From the NCBI RefSeq assembly GCF_000756375.1, contig NZ_JNFD01000015.1, positions 1 through 47,372 on the forward strand: a stretch of DNA of 47,372 nt, given 5' to 3'. Source of the stretch: Sphingopyxis sp. LC81 (GTDB lineage Bacteria; Pseudomonadota; Alphaproteobacteria; Sphingomonadales; Sphingomonadaceae). The position numbers were made by a program, and so were the translations under genes. The notes beneath the pieces were generated by a model. That model did not search any database, had not been told where the DNA came from, and saw only the letters and a list, made by a program, of their open reading frames with translations. Shown here in pieces: positions 1 to 7,173 of this stretch (positions are counted from its first letter, which is position 1; every line of letters starts with the position of its first letter).

Positions 1-16
1 GGCATATCCTCCCCCC

Positions 17-325
17 ATGGCCCACGCCTCGAACATCGTATATTGCACCGGCCCGCACGATCCGCACGCGCTCGACGGCATTTCGGTGCGTCACCGCACC
101 GGCGACCTCGACCTGCTGTGCCCGGTGTGCAGCGGCCATGGCCAGTGGAACAGCCAGATCGACCTTGTCAGCCACCGCTCGATCCGCGTGCCCTGCCCCA
201 AATGCGACGGGCGCGGCTGGATCGAGACCGGGGCCGACATGGTCCCCAGCCACGACATCGCGCTGTCGCCCGACGGGCGCCCGGTGTGGGTGGTGCGGCT
301 CGATCCCTCCGACGATATCGAATGA
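17..325 (+). CDS. Small DnaJ-type zinc-ribbon protein, function unknown
   Basis: A 102-residue protein with two cysteine motifs of the DnaJ zinc-finger kind: Cys35-x2-Cys38 followed by Gly-x-Gly, and Cys60-x2-Cys63 followed by Gly-Arg-Gly. These four cysteines can plausibly bind one zinc ion. There is no J domain or substrate-binding domain, so it is not a DnaJ co-chaperone. The C-terminal third is acidic with no recognisable motif, and there is no signal peptide, so it is probably cytoplasmic. The ATG at 17 has no clear ribosome binding site and the frame stays open to the window edge, so the true start could lie upstream. I do not recognise a named family. Confidence 0.6.
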   Translation: MAHASNIVYCTGPHDPHALDGISVRHRTGDLDLLCPVCSGHGQWNSQIDLVSHRSIRVPCPKCDGRGWIETGADMVPSHDIALSPDGRPVWVVRLDPSDDIE

Positions 326-399
326 GCTTCGCGCCGCGCCGGGTCGACTCGCGCGTTCGTCGCCGATAGGCTGACATCGGTTACCAGAGACGGGAGAGC

Positions 400-957
400 A
401 TGATGCGTGGACGGACATGGCTGATGGCGGGCGCGATGCTCGCGGTGGCGGGGTGCGGCAAGGCGGAGGCCCCCACCGAAACATCTGGCGCGGCGCCCGA
501 TAAATCGGTGCTCGCCGATGGGCCCGCGGCCGAGATCAGCACGGTCGCCGAAGCCGACCTGCCGCCCGGCGTGCGCGATGCAGTGCTCGCCAAGGTGCCC
601 GGCATGAAAATCGCCGAGACCGAACGCAAGGCGCGGGGCGGCAAGATCTTCTACGACGTCGAGGGGACGCGCCCCGACGGCAGCCCGGTCGAACTCGACC
701 TGATCGAGGAGGCGGGCCAATATCGCGTCGTCGAGATGCAGCGCGACATCGCCTGGGCCGACGCGCCCGCCCCGGTGCGGACCGCCGCCGGCGCCGCGGC
801 CGACGCCTTCACCCCGGCGCGCGTCATCGAAAGCACGCAGGAGGATGGGACGGTCGTCTTTGAACTGTTCGCGCCCGGCAAAGCCGACGAGCCCGCTGCC
901 GAAGTGAACTGGAAGGACGGCAAAGCCGCACTCCGCACCGAACGCAACGAATATTGA
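400..957 (+). CDS. Lipoprotein with a PepSY-like domain
   Basis: A 185-residue predicted lipoprotein. The N-terminus is basic, then hydrophobic, and ends in a lipobox (Val-Ala-Gly-Cys, Cys19). A low-complexity linker rich in Ala, Pro and Thr follows. The middle region (about residues 60-110) has the alternating pattern of a PepSY-like domain: a helix with Lys-x-Ala-Arg-Gly-Gly, then strands carrying YDVEGTRPDGSPVELDL. Known PepSY lipoproteins are periplasmic and are thought to modulate peptidases or bind ligands; no specific role can be assigned here. Two ATG codons (400 and 403) are adjacent and either could be used. The next gene starts 4 bases after the stop, suggesting co-transcription. 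Confidence 0.6.
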   Translation: MMRGRTWLMAGAMLAVAGCGKAEAPTETSGAAPDKSVLADGPAAEISTVAEADLPPGVRDAVLAKVPGMKIAETERKARGGKIFYDVEGTRPDGSPVELDLIEEAGQYRVVEMQRDIAWADAPAPVRTAAGAAADAFTPARVIESTQEDGTVVFELFAPGKADEPAAEVNWKDGKAALRTERNEY

Positions 958-961
958 CCCG

Positions 962-1381
962 ATGGCCGACACCGCACCCACCGGCCCCGATATGGGCGCG
1001 ACCTTCTACCACGGCACCCGCGCCGACCTGAAAACCGGCGACCTGCTCGCGGCGGGCCGGGGCAGCAATTATCAGGCCGCGCCGATGTCGTGGATCTATT
1101 TCTCCGCCTTATTGGAGTCGGCGATCTGGGGCTGCGAACTGGCGGCGGGAGACGGCCGCGAGCGCATCTATATCGTCGAGCCGACTGGCGACTGGTTCGA
1201 CGACCCCAACCTCACCGACAAGAAATTCCCCGGCAACCCGACGCGCAGCTATCGCAGCCGCGCGCCGCTGCGCATCGTCGGCGAAGTGGCCGAGTGGGAA
1301 CCCCACGCGCCCGAGGTGCTCACGGCGATGAAGGCCCATGTCGCGCGGCTTGCAAAGGAAGGCGCCGAGATCATCGACTGA
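962..1381 (+). CDS. arr: NAD(+)--rifampin ADP-ribosyltransferase (Arr family)
   Basis: A 139-residue protein matching the small Arr family, which transfers ADP-ribose from NAD+ to the ansa-chain hydroxyl of rifamycins. Visible family signatures are FYHGT (His17), the IYFSA segment (Tyr46), AAIWGCELA-like and IYIVEPTG strands, and DDPNLTDKKFPGNPTRSYRSR (Asp80/Asp81 at its start). These supply the expected His-Tyr-Asp active-site residues. The length is normal for Arr. The ATG at 962 lies 4 bases after the lipoprotein stop, so the two may be one transcript. Chromosomal Arr homologues are widespread in environmental bacteria. The protein looks complete, but its native substrate and its contribution to rifampicin resistance cannot be read from sequence. 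Confidence 0.9.
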   Translation: MADTAPTGPDMGATFYHGTRADLKTGDLLAAGRGSNYQAAPMSWIYFSALLESAIWGCELAAGDGRERIYIVEPTGDWFDDPNLTDKKFPGNPTRSYRSRAPLRIVGEVAEWEPHAPEVLTAMKAHVARLAKEGAEIID

Positions 1382-1422
1382 GCCGCCCGGATATTTGCAG
1401 ATAGAAATGGAGCAATCCCCCT

Positions 1423-1854
1423 ATGCCCTCCCCCATTCGCACCCTCGCCATCGCCGCACTCCTCGTCCCCCTCGTCGCGCTCGTCGCGCTCGCCGCCGCC
1501 AAGCCTGCCGCCCCGGTGCAGCAGCTGCGCATCTATGACGTTCCGCGCGCGAACGAGGGGGTGTTCCACCAGCGTTTCCGCGACCATGCGATGCGCATCA
1601 TGGCACGCTATGGCTTTCGCATCCGATCGATCTGGCGCAGCGAGCATGAGGGGCGGACCGAGTTCGTCTATCTCCTCGACTGGCCCGACCTCAGCGCGAT
1701 GGACGCCGCGTGGACGGCCTTCCTCGCCGACCCCGAATGGATCGCGATCAAAAAGGAAACCTCGGCGCGCGACGGCAAATATGTCGAATCGGTCGCTGCG
1801 CGCACACTCGAACCCGTCGCCTGGTCGCCCGATCGCGCGAAGGCCGCCGATTAG
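1423..1854 (+). CDS. Secreted NIPSNAP-family protein
   Basis: A 143-residue protein with a clear N-terminal signal peptide: a short basic start and a hydrophobic core through about residue 26, ending near Ala-Ala-Lys. The mature part reads as a NIPSNAP/ferredoxin-like alpha-beta barrel fold. It has an initial strand (QQLRIYDV), a helix around FHQRFRDHAMRIM, then IRSIWRSEHEGRTEFVYLLDW and a D-P-E-W segment typical of the family. NIPSNAP proteins are small dimeric alpha-beta barrels often of unknown role. A GGAG ribosome site lies about 10 bases before the ATG. It is separated from the upstream arr gene by about 40 bases and could share its transcript. Confidence 0.75.
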   Translation: MPSPIRTLAIAALLVPLVALVALAAAKPAAPVQQLRIYDVPRANEGVFHQRFRDHAMRIMARYGFRIRSIWRSEHEGRTEFVYLLDWPDLSAMDAAWTAFLADPEWIAIKKETSARDGKYVESVAARTLEPVAWSPDRAKAAD

Positions 1855-1977
1855 TCCACGCCCCCGCGCGGGTCGATGTGGGGAACTCAGCCCCGCTTCC
1901 AGGGGTTTATCTCGGCAGAGGGGCAACGCATGCCCCGCCCGCTTGGCCCGGCACGCAATCCTGACGGAGTGATGTCG

Positions 1978-2418
1978 ATGAACAAGCTGATGATCCTGCC
2001 CCTCGCCGCCGCGACCGCGCTGGCGGGATGCGCTACCACCGGCGACGGTTACGCCTATGACGACGGCGGCTATGGCTATTACGACCGCGCCTATTACGAC
2101 CAATACGGTCGCTATGACTGGGACCGCCCCGACCCGCGCCACGACGGCTATTATGCCGATCAATATTACCGCACCGACCGCCGCTATCGCGAGCGCCGCC
2201 TGTCGAACAATGACCGCGTCTATCGCGGCCGCGACGACAAATATTATTGCCGCCGCAACGACGGATCGACCGGGCTGATCGTCGGCGGCATCGCCGGCGC
2301 GGTGATCGGCAACGTCATCGCACCGGGCCGCTCCGAAACGCTCGGCACGATCCTCGGCGCGGTCGGCGGCGCGGCGGTCGGCACCGCGATCGACCGCGAT
2401 AATGTACGCTGCCGCTAA
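1978..2418 (+). CDS. Lipoprotein with C-terminal glycine-zipper domain
   Basis: A predicted outer-membrane lipoprotein of 146 residues. The start at 1978 is preferred because GGAG at 1966-1969 is 8 bases upstream; the in-frame ATG at 1972 would leave only 2 bases. A signal peptide ends at a lipobox (Ala-Leu-Ala-Gly-Cys). The middle is rich in Tyr, Asp and Arg (repeated YYDR/YDD patches). The C-terminal 50 residues form a glycine zipper of two hydrophobic hairpin segments (GLIVGGIAGAVIGNVI and TILGAVGGAAVGTAI), as in the 17-kDa surface-antigen/YMGG family. These proteins are generally envelope-associated and stress-related; the exact role is unknown. Confidence 0.75.
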   Translation: MNKLMILPLAAATALAGCATTGDGYAYDDGGYGYYDRAYYDQYGRYDWDRPDPRHDGYYADQYYRTDRRYRERRLSNNDRVYRGRDDKYYCRRNDGSTGLIVGGIAGAVIGNVIAPGRSETLGTILGAVGGAAVGTAIDRDNVRCR

Positions 2419-2500
2419 CCGCGGCGGATGAAACGAAGGAGGGTGACAGGCGCAGCAGGCGCGCTAGGTTGGGCACGATAGACCGACCTTGGGAGCCGCC

Positions 2501-2941
2501 ATGCTGACGACCCTGCTCACCCTCGCCGCGGCAACCGCAACGCCCGCACCCGCCGCATCCCCCGCCGACCTCGCGGCGATCGAGGCGACGTGTTTCGACT
2601 ATGTCGACGGCCAGCTTGAGGGCGATGCCGAGCGCGTGAAGCGCGCGCTCCACCCCGACCTCGCCAAGCGTCGTGTGCTGGGCGACACGCCCGACGAGCG
2701 GCTGGGGCTGCAACGCATGAGCCGCGAGGAACTGGTCGATCTGACCAAGCGCGGCGCGCTCAAGACCCCGCGTGCCGAGTGGAACCGGACGTGCAGGATC
2801 CTCGACGTCGCGGGCAACGCCGCCGCGGTGCGTGTCGAAACCCCGTGGTTCGTCGACTATTTCCACATGGGCAAGTTCGGCGAGCGCTGGATCATCGTCA
2901 ATGCGATGTGGCACATGAAGCCGCGGCCGGCGGCGAAGTAA
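2501..2941 (+). CDS. Secreted NTF2-like (lumazine-binding type) protein
   Basis: A 146-residue protein starting at ATG 2501, chosen because GGGAG (2491-2495) is 5 bases upstream; a TTG at 2489 would place that site inside the gene. The signal sequence is short and Ala/Thr-rich, ending near residue 22. The mature domain has the helix-sheet pattern of SnoaL/NTF2-like cone folds: an acidic helix with FDYVDGQLEGD, HPDLAKR, and two late strands (AVRVETPWFVDYFHM and ERWIIVNAMWHMK). This looks like the Lumazine_bd-type NTF2 group. It is probably periplasmic. No catalytic residue can be assigned. Confidence 0.7.
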   Translation: MLTTLLTLAAATATPAPAASPADLAAIEATCFDYVDGQLEGDAERVKRALHPDLAKRRVLGDTPDERLGLQRMSREELVDLTKRGALKTPRAEWNRTCRILDVAGNAAAVRVETPWFVDYFHMGKFGERWIIVNAMWHMKPRPAAK

Positions 2942-3126
2942 AGGTCACGATCGCCGCCGTGCTGCCGTTCGCGCTGCAGGCGCCTGCTGCCGCCCACATC
3001 CTCGCCCGCCTCGAGACGAAAATGCGCCTTGCGCCCAAGCTGCAGATGGGTGGCCGCGCCATCGGCTGGACCGCACGCCAGGAAGCGACGGGCTGCCGCT
3101 GAGCCGCGATCTGCGTACTAGAATTT

Positions 3127-3141
3127 GTTCTCTATTTGTTC
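3127..3141 (+). promoter_or_regulatory. LexA (SOS) box, GTTC-N7-GTTC
   Basis: Perfect match to the alphaproteobacterial SOS operator: GTTC at 3127-3130, seven bases, GTTC at 3138-3141. It ends 52 bases before the ATG of the 2H-phosphoesterase gene at 3194. A possible promoter overlaps it: a -35-like TTGTTC at 3125-3130, 17 bases, then CATGAT at 3148-3153. In that model LexA would sit between the -35 and -10 elements. Confidence 0.8.
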
Positions 3142-3193
3142 TAATAGCATGATCTTTCTCACCACGCCGATTCGACATCAGGAGGAACAGATC

Positions 3194-3733
3194 ATGCCGC
3201 GCAGGATTTTCGCACGACGCCCCCTCTATCTGATGGTCAAGCCGCCGGCCGATATCGCCGCGCGCATCGATGCCCTGCCTCGAAACGACCGGCGCCGTGG
3301 AGCCGATTTGCTGCATATGACGCTCGCGGCGTTCGTCGATCTGGCCGAAGCCCCCGCCGGCTTCCTCGAACTTGTGATCCGCGGGCTGGACGATTTCGGG
3401 GCCGGCGCTTTCCCGGTGCGGTTCGACCGGATCGAATGCCGCAAGGCGACGACGCTGCGAAGTTCCGCACCGCTTGCCGCCGCATGGGAATTCCAGCGGC
3501 AGCTTGCCGAATATTTTCACCGGCATGATTTCAAATGGTTCAACCTGCCGCCCGAGCTTCACGTCACGATCAACTATCGCGGCGACGGGCTTGGCGCCGA
3601 AGCGATCGATCCGGTCGAATGGACCGCCGCGGAGATGCTGCTTGTCGAAAGCGTGACCGGGGAGGCGCGCCATATCGTGCACGGCCGCTGGCCCTTGCCC
3701 GACGGCGAACCCGGATATTGCAGGGCGGCTTAA
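3194..3733 (+). CDS. 2H phosphoesterase (LigT/ThpR-like), SOS-linked paralogue 1
   Basis: A 179-residue protein of the 2H phosphoesterase superfamily (2'-5' RNA ligase / RNA 2',3'-cyclic phosphodiesterase type). The two diagnostic H-x-T-h motifs are present: His41-Met-Thr43 in LLHMTL and His123-Val-Thr125 in LHVTIN, spaced as expected for the two-lobed fold. The start at 3194 is supported by AGGAGG (3180-3185) 8 bases upstream; upstream in-frame codons would overlap the LexA box leader. No signal peptide, so cytoplasmic. The gene stands alone behind the LexA box and ends 52 bases before the convergent DUF1801 gene. Known members hydrolyse 2',3'-cyclic phosphates, make or break 2'-5' RNA bonds, or cleave cyclic oligonucleotides. 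The substrate here is unknown. A second, divergent family member lies at 7174. Confidence 0.8.
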   Translation: MPRRIFARRPLYLMVKPPADIAARIDALPRNDRRRGADLLHMTLAAFVDLAEAPAGFLELVIRGLDDFGAGAFPVRFDRIECRKATTLRSSAPLAAAWEFQRQLAEYFHRHDFKWFNLPPELHVTINYRGDGLGAEAIDPVEWTAAEMLLVESVTGEARHIVHGRWPLPDGEPGYCRAA

Positions 3734-3784
3734 TCGGCGATCATTGCCGTGACGCCGCGGCGGGCCTTGCCGCCGCTGTTCACG

Positions 3785-4180
3785 CTATTTCTTCGCTTTC
3801 GCCGGCTTTTCAAGGTTCGCTTCGACCGCCGCGCGCACCAGCGCCTTGAACGCCGCCTCGTCGACCGCGTCGCCCTCGAACAAATCGATCGCGCGCCGCG
3901 TGTTACCGTCGAGGCTCGAATTGAACAATTTGGCGGGGTCGGCGAGCGCCGCGCCCTTGGCAAAGGTCAGCTTGACCTTGTCCTTATACGTCTCACCCGT
4001 GCACAGGATGCCGGCATGTTCCCACACCGGAACGCCCGACGGGTTCGACGGCTTCTGCCACTTGACCGTCTCCTCGACCTCCGGGTCGGCGGCATGGATC
4101 AGCGCGCGCAGCTTGGCTAGCGTCGCCCCGCGCCAGTCGCCGAGCCCGGCAATTTTCGCATCGATCAGGTCCGCGGTCAT
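3785..4180 (-). CDS. DUF1801 domain protein (first of a pair)
   Basis: A 131-residue cytoplasmic protein of the DUF1801 (YdhG-like) group: an early Asp-Ala-Lys-Ile-Ala helix, the VEETVKWQKPSNP segment, WEHAGILC, and KVKLTFAKGAALADP, all characteristic of this family. The C-terminus is Lys/Ala-rich. It begins 11 bases after the stop of another DUF1801 gene on the same strand, with a GGGAG ribosome site just upstream, so the two are almost certainly one transcript together with the N-acetyltransferase gene. No enzymatic activity is established for the family to my knowledge. The gene converges with the 2H-phosphoesterase gene. Confidence 0.75.
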   Translation of the reverse strand: MTADLIDAKIAGLGDWRGATLAKLRALIHAADPEVEETVKWQKPSNPSGVPVWEHAGILCTGETYKDKVKLTFAKGAALADPAKLFNSSLDGNTRRAIDLFEGDAVDEAAFKALVRAAVEANLEKPAKAKK

Positions 4181-4191
4181 GCCATTCTCCC

Positions 4192-4620
4192 TTACATCTT
4201 CTCGCCGGGCAGCGCCGCCGCCTGCTGCACCCAGTCGCCGAACGCCGCCTCGTCGACCTTGTCGTCTTCGTGGATATGGAAATAGCGCGTGTCGCCGCTC
4301 TTCGAAGCCACCGGCGGCACCGGATCGAGCGACTGGCCGCGAAAGAAGGCGACCTTGATATATTTGTCGAAGCAATGAATGCTCAGGAACCAGTGCGTCG
4401 GCTCGTCGCCCTGCCCCGGCGCGCCATAGAAGGGCGAGTTCCATTTGACCGCCTTCGCAGCTCCCGGAACGGTTCGCTCGATCAGCTTGTCCAGCCGGCG
4501 CCAAACGCCCGACTTCCACCCCGGCATCGCCGCGATATAGGCTTGCACCGGGGCGTCGCCATAGCCCTTCGCGATCTGCGGATTGCCGCCGGACAGCAGC
4601 ACCGGGGCTTTTTCGGCCAT
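4192..4620 (-). CDS. DUF1801 domain protein (second of a pair)
   Basis: A 142-residue protein, again DUF1801-like: GAAKAVKWNSPFYG near the middle, HWFLSIHCFDKYIKVAFFRGQSLDP, and a C-terminal segment with RYFHIHEDDKVDEAAF. The ATG at 4620 has GGGAG about 9 bases upstream; an earlier in-frame ATG would add an Arg-rich extension with no ribosome site and is rejected. It lies between the arylamine N-acetyltransferase gene (67 bases upstream) and its paralogue (11 bases downstream) on the same strand. The two DUF1801 proteins share the Val-Lys-Trp core but are clearly divergent, so they are an old tandem pair rather than a recent duplication. Confidence 0.75.
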   Translation of the reverse strand: MAEKAPVLLSGGNPQIAKGYGDAPVQAYIAAMPGWKSGVWRRLDKLIERTVPGAAKAVKWNSPFYGAPGQGDEPTHWFLSIHCFDKYIKVAFFRGQSLDPVPPVASKSGDTRYFHIHEDDKVDEAAFGDWVQQAAALPGEKM

Positions 4621-4687
4621 GGAATCGCGCTCCCTTCTTTCATCGTCAAAAGAACGCGATAGCCCCAGCGAGTCAAGTCGCGCAGAC

Positions 4688-5563
4688 CTAGCCAGCGATC
4701 TCGGCGGTCGCCGCACGCTCGATCGCCGCGCGCCAGTGCGGCCGCACCGGCAGCAGGAAAATCTCCGCCAGCGCGCGTTCGATCTCGTCGGCGGTCAGAT
4801 AGCGCCGGTCGATCCGCCCGTCGACGAGCCGCGTCGTCAGCCGATTGTCGCGGAGGCCATAACGCGCGTCGGCGGTCGTCCGCGCCGCGATCAGTTGATG
4901 CCGGAAATGCGAGTCCGGATGCGCCGAGGTATACCAGTTGCCGAGCTCATAATCGATCGCGGGCGGCGCGATGTGATCGAGCCGGTACAGCGTGCGCCAT
5001 TCGCCCTCGATCAACGCCGCGACCTGCCACACGTCGCCGTGCCGCACGACACGATAGCTTTCGTGCCGCGTCGGCTGGGGCTCCTCGCTGTCCATCGCCA
5101 GCGGCTGCGGCGGAACCGCCGCGCCGAAGCCGGCGTCGACCAGCCAAGGCCGCCCACCCAGCTTCACCCGCACCACCATATGCGTCCGCGGGGTCGGCGG
5201 GGCATCGTCGGGCAGCATCCAGCGCACCCGGCCGAGCAGCCCCTCGGCGTCGAACCCGATCGCCAGCAGCGCGCGGAGGAACAGCGCATTCTGTTCGAAG
5301 CAATAGCCGCCGCGCCGCTGGCCGATCAGCTTGGCGTCGATCGCGTCGGCATCGATGTCGATTCCTGCGCCGGTCAGCGCGTCGAGCGCTTCAAAAGGAA
5401 TGGCGGCGATATGCGCGGCCTGCAGCGCGGCGAGCACCTCGAACGTCGGCGTCACCGGCCCGGTATAGCCGATCCGCGCGAGATAACGCGGCAGGAAAGC
5501 CGCGGGCGCGTCGGCATCGGCATCGACGGGGTCAACAGGCGTGGCAGCGGGATAGTGCAGCAT
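4688..5563 (-). CDS. nat: Arylamine N-acetyltransferase
   Basis: A 291-residue protein with the complete catalytic triad of the NAT family: Cys88 in RGGYCFE, His128 in PRTHMVV and Asp143 in LVDAGFG. NATs transfer acetyl from acetyl-CoA to arylamines or hydrazines through an acetyl-cysteine intermediate in the cytoplasm. The length is typical for bacterial NAT (about 275-290). The ATG at 5563 is preferred, with GGAG 8 bases upstream; a TTG two codons earlier would be too close to that site. It is the first gene of a minus-strand group with the two DUF1801 genes. The native substrate is unknown. Confidence 0.9.
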   Translation of the reverse strand: MLHYPAATPVDPVDADADAPAAFLPRYLARIGYTGPVTPTFEVLAALQAAHIAAIPFEALDALTGAGIDIDADAIDAKLIGQRRGGYCFEQNALFLRALLAIGFDAEGLLGRVRWMLPDDAPPTPRTHMVVRVKLGGRPWLVDAGFGAAVPPQPLAMDSEEPQPTRHESYRVVRHGDVWQVAALIEGEWRTLYRLDHIAPPAIDYELGNWYTSAHPDSHFRHQLIAARTTADARYGLRDNRLTTRLVDGRIDRRYLTADEIERALAEIFLLPVRPHWRAAIERAATAEIAG

Positions 5564-5765
5564 GAACAAAGCTCCGTTCGCGAATCAACTGTCCAGAGTT
5601 ATGAAAGCTGAAGTCCGGTTGAGGTCAAGCGGGCGGGTGAAGAAAGAACCCTCCCCCTAAAGCGCCATCATCTTGGTAACTTGGCCATTGCAGGCGGCCA
5701 CGCACTGAGGCAGACGCATCACACAACATAAGTCGCATAACATAAACATCTCAGGGAGCCTCCCA

Positions 5766-6620
5766 ATGCGCACCACGACTTATTCCCGCCTCGCCGCCGC
5801 GCTCGCGCCGGCCGCGATCCTCTTCTCCGCCGGCACCGCCAACGCCGCGACCTGCGAGGAAGCCTTCGTCAAAAAGGGCAATCCGATTACCGCGCTGCGC
5901 TTCACCGCCGCGGTGACCGTTGCCGACCTGCCCCCCGCGGTCGCGATCGGCCAGATGCGCGGGCTCGTCGCCGCCAAGGGCTATGACATTATGGCCGACG
6001 AAGCCGAATATGGATCGATGCTGATCGAACAGCCGATGACCGGCGGCGCGCGCGCTTTCCCGATCCAGATCACCGCGACGCAGACGGGCGGGATCGGCAC
6101 CGTCGTGATGGAAGCAAAGCTGCGCGCCGGCCAGGCGGTCAAGAGCGAAGCCGCGATGGCCGAAATGTGCGGCATCCTGAACCAGATCAAGGGCGGCAAG
6201 GCGGGTGCCGCCGCCGCCAAGAAGGGCGCGACCGCCACGACCGTCGCGGCTGCGCCGCTCAAGATCAGCGCGCTGGGTTTCTCGCAGCAGGTGTCAAAGG
6301 ACACCGAACGCAATTCCGCGGGGGTGCTGACACGCTACAAGGGCAAGCAGTTCACGGTCGACGGGACGGTCGATTATGTCACCAAGGACGGCAGCAGCTT
6401 CCGCGTCGGCTACAAAGTCCCCGAGCCCTATGAACAGGCGATCCGCCTGCCGAACCAGGCGCCGTTCAAGACCGACATCGTTTGTTACATGGCGCCGGGT
6501 CAGGCCGCTTTTTCGCTCCAGCTCAAACCGAACAAGGGCATCAAACTGACCGGCACCGTCGAAGACTTCGACGAATATAAACATGTCATCTGGCTGAAGG
6601 ACTGCCGTCCGGCGCAATAA
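5766..6620 (+). CDS. Periplasmic protein with C-terminal OB-fold-like domain
   Basis: A 284-residue exported protein. The signal peptide is long and Ala-rich, ending at Ala-Asn-Ala-Ala about residue 27, followed by a Cys that could pair with Cys at about residue 137 (EMCGIL). Residues 30-145 form an unknown alpha/beta domain. An Ala/Lys/Thr-rich linker follows. The last 115 residues have a strand pattern (KQFTVDGTVDYVTKD, FRVGYKVPEP, DIVCYM, GIKLTGTVEDFDEYKHVIWLKDC) that resembles the tRNA_anti-like OB fold found in secreted proteins. A GGGAG site lies 7 bases before the ATG. The function is unknown. The next gene is 29 bases downstream. Confidence 0.6.
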   Translation: MRTTTYSRLAAALAPAAILFSAGTANAATCEEAFVKKGNPITALRFTAAVTVADLPPAVAIGQMRGLVAAKGYDIMADEAEYGSMLIEQPMTGGARAFPIQITATQTGGIGTVVMEAKLRAGQAVKSEAAMAEMCGILNQIKGGKAGAAAAKKGATATTVAAAPLKISALGFSQQVSKDTERNSAGVLTRYKGKQFTVDGTVDYVTKDGSSFRVGYKVPEPYEQAIRLPNQAPFKTDIVCYMAPGQAAFSLQLKPNKGIKLTGTVEDFDEYKHVIWLKDCRPAQ

Positions 6621-6649
6621 CCGGGCGGCATGGCAATGGGAGGACCCCT

Positions 6650-7102
6650 ATGCGCGGAATGATGGCGGCGGGACTGGCTTTCGGCATGGCGGTCCCCGCC
6701 GCTACCGCCGACGCGCCCGCCAGCGAGGTCGCCGACCTCCGCGCCTTCGCCGACGCCTTCGACGCGGCACAGGTCGCGCAGGATCGCGCCGCGCTGGGTC
6801 GCATGGTCGCCGACGATCTCGTCTTTATCGACGGAAGCGGGAAACGGCATGGGAAGGCGTTTTTTATCGAAGGCTGGACTGGCGCCGACGATGATTACGA
6901 CCCCGTCACGCTCAAGGATCGCGTGATCCTGCCGCTCGGCAAGGATGCGGGCCTCGCGAGCGCCGAGACGATCCTGTCGGGCCGCTCGGCGGGCAAACCC
7001 TTCCGCGTCCGGATCCGCTTCACCGATATTTTCAAGCGCCACGGGGACAGCTGGCAGGCGGTCTATATCCATGTGACGCGGATGGCGATCGAGAGCGAAT
7101 AG
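6650..7102 (+). CDS. Secreted NTF2-like protein (DUF4440/SnoaL type)
   Basis: A 150-residue protein with a signal peptide (about 20 residues, ending near Ala-Thr-Ala) and one NTF2-like domain. The helix LRAFADAFDAAQVAQDRAALG is followed by VADDLVFIDGSGKRHGK, the hallmark of DUF4440-type SnoaL-like proteins, and late strands RVRIRFTDIFKRHGDSWQAVYIHVTRM. A GGGAGG ribosome site precedes the ATG. It follows the OB-fold-like gene by 29 bases and probably shares its transcript. The function is unknown; this fold can be enzymatic or merely ligand-binding. Confidence 0.7.
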   Translation: MRGMMAAGLAFGMAVPAATADAPASEVADLRAFADAFDAAQVAQDRAALGRMVADDLVFIDGSGKRHGKAFFIEGWTGADDDYDPVTLKDRVILPLGKDAGLASAETILSGRSAGKPFRVRIRFTDIFKRHGDSWQAVYIHVTRMAIESE

Positions 7103-7111
7103 CGAGAAGGA

Positions 7112-7147
7112 TTCGACTCTCACTCTCGATGAGAACATAATAGGAAC
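7112..7147 (+). promoter_or_regulatory. SOS promoter: LexA box GAAC-N7-GAAC over a -10
   Basis: Perfect LexA box at 7133-7147 (GAAC, seven bases, GAAC; the same motif as GTTC-N7-GTTC read on the other strand). A plausible promoter is TTCGAC at 7112-7117, an 18-base spacer and CATAAT at 7136-7141, so the box covers the -10. The gene start at 7174 is 26 bases beyond the box, giving a short leader. This arrangement fits direct LexA repression. Confidence 0.8.
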
Positions 7148-7173
7148 ATTGATCCGATTCGGAGGAATGGACG

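Noticed and set aside
2942..3126. Coding remnant between the NTF2-like gene and the first LexA box
   Set aside because: A plus-strand frame continues here but has no start, ribosome site or recognisable similarity; it is only 185 bases.
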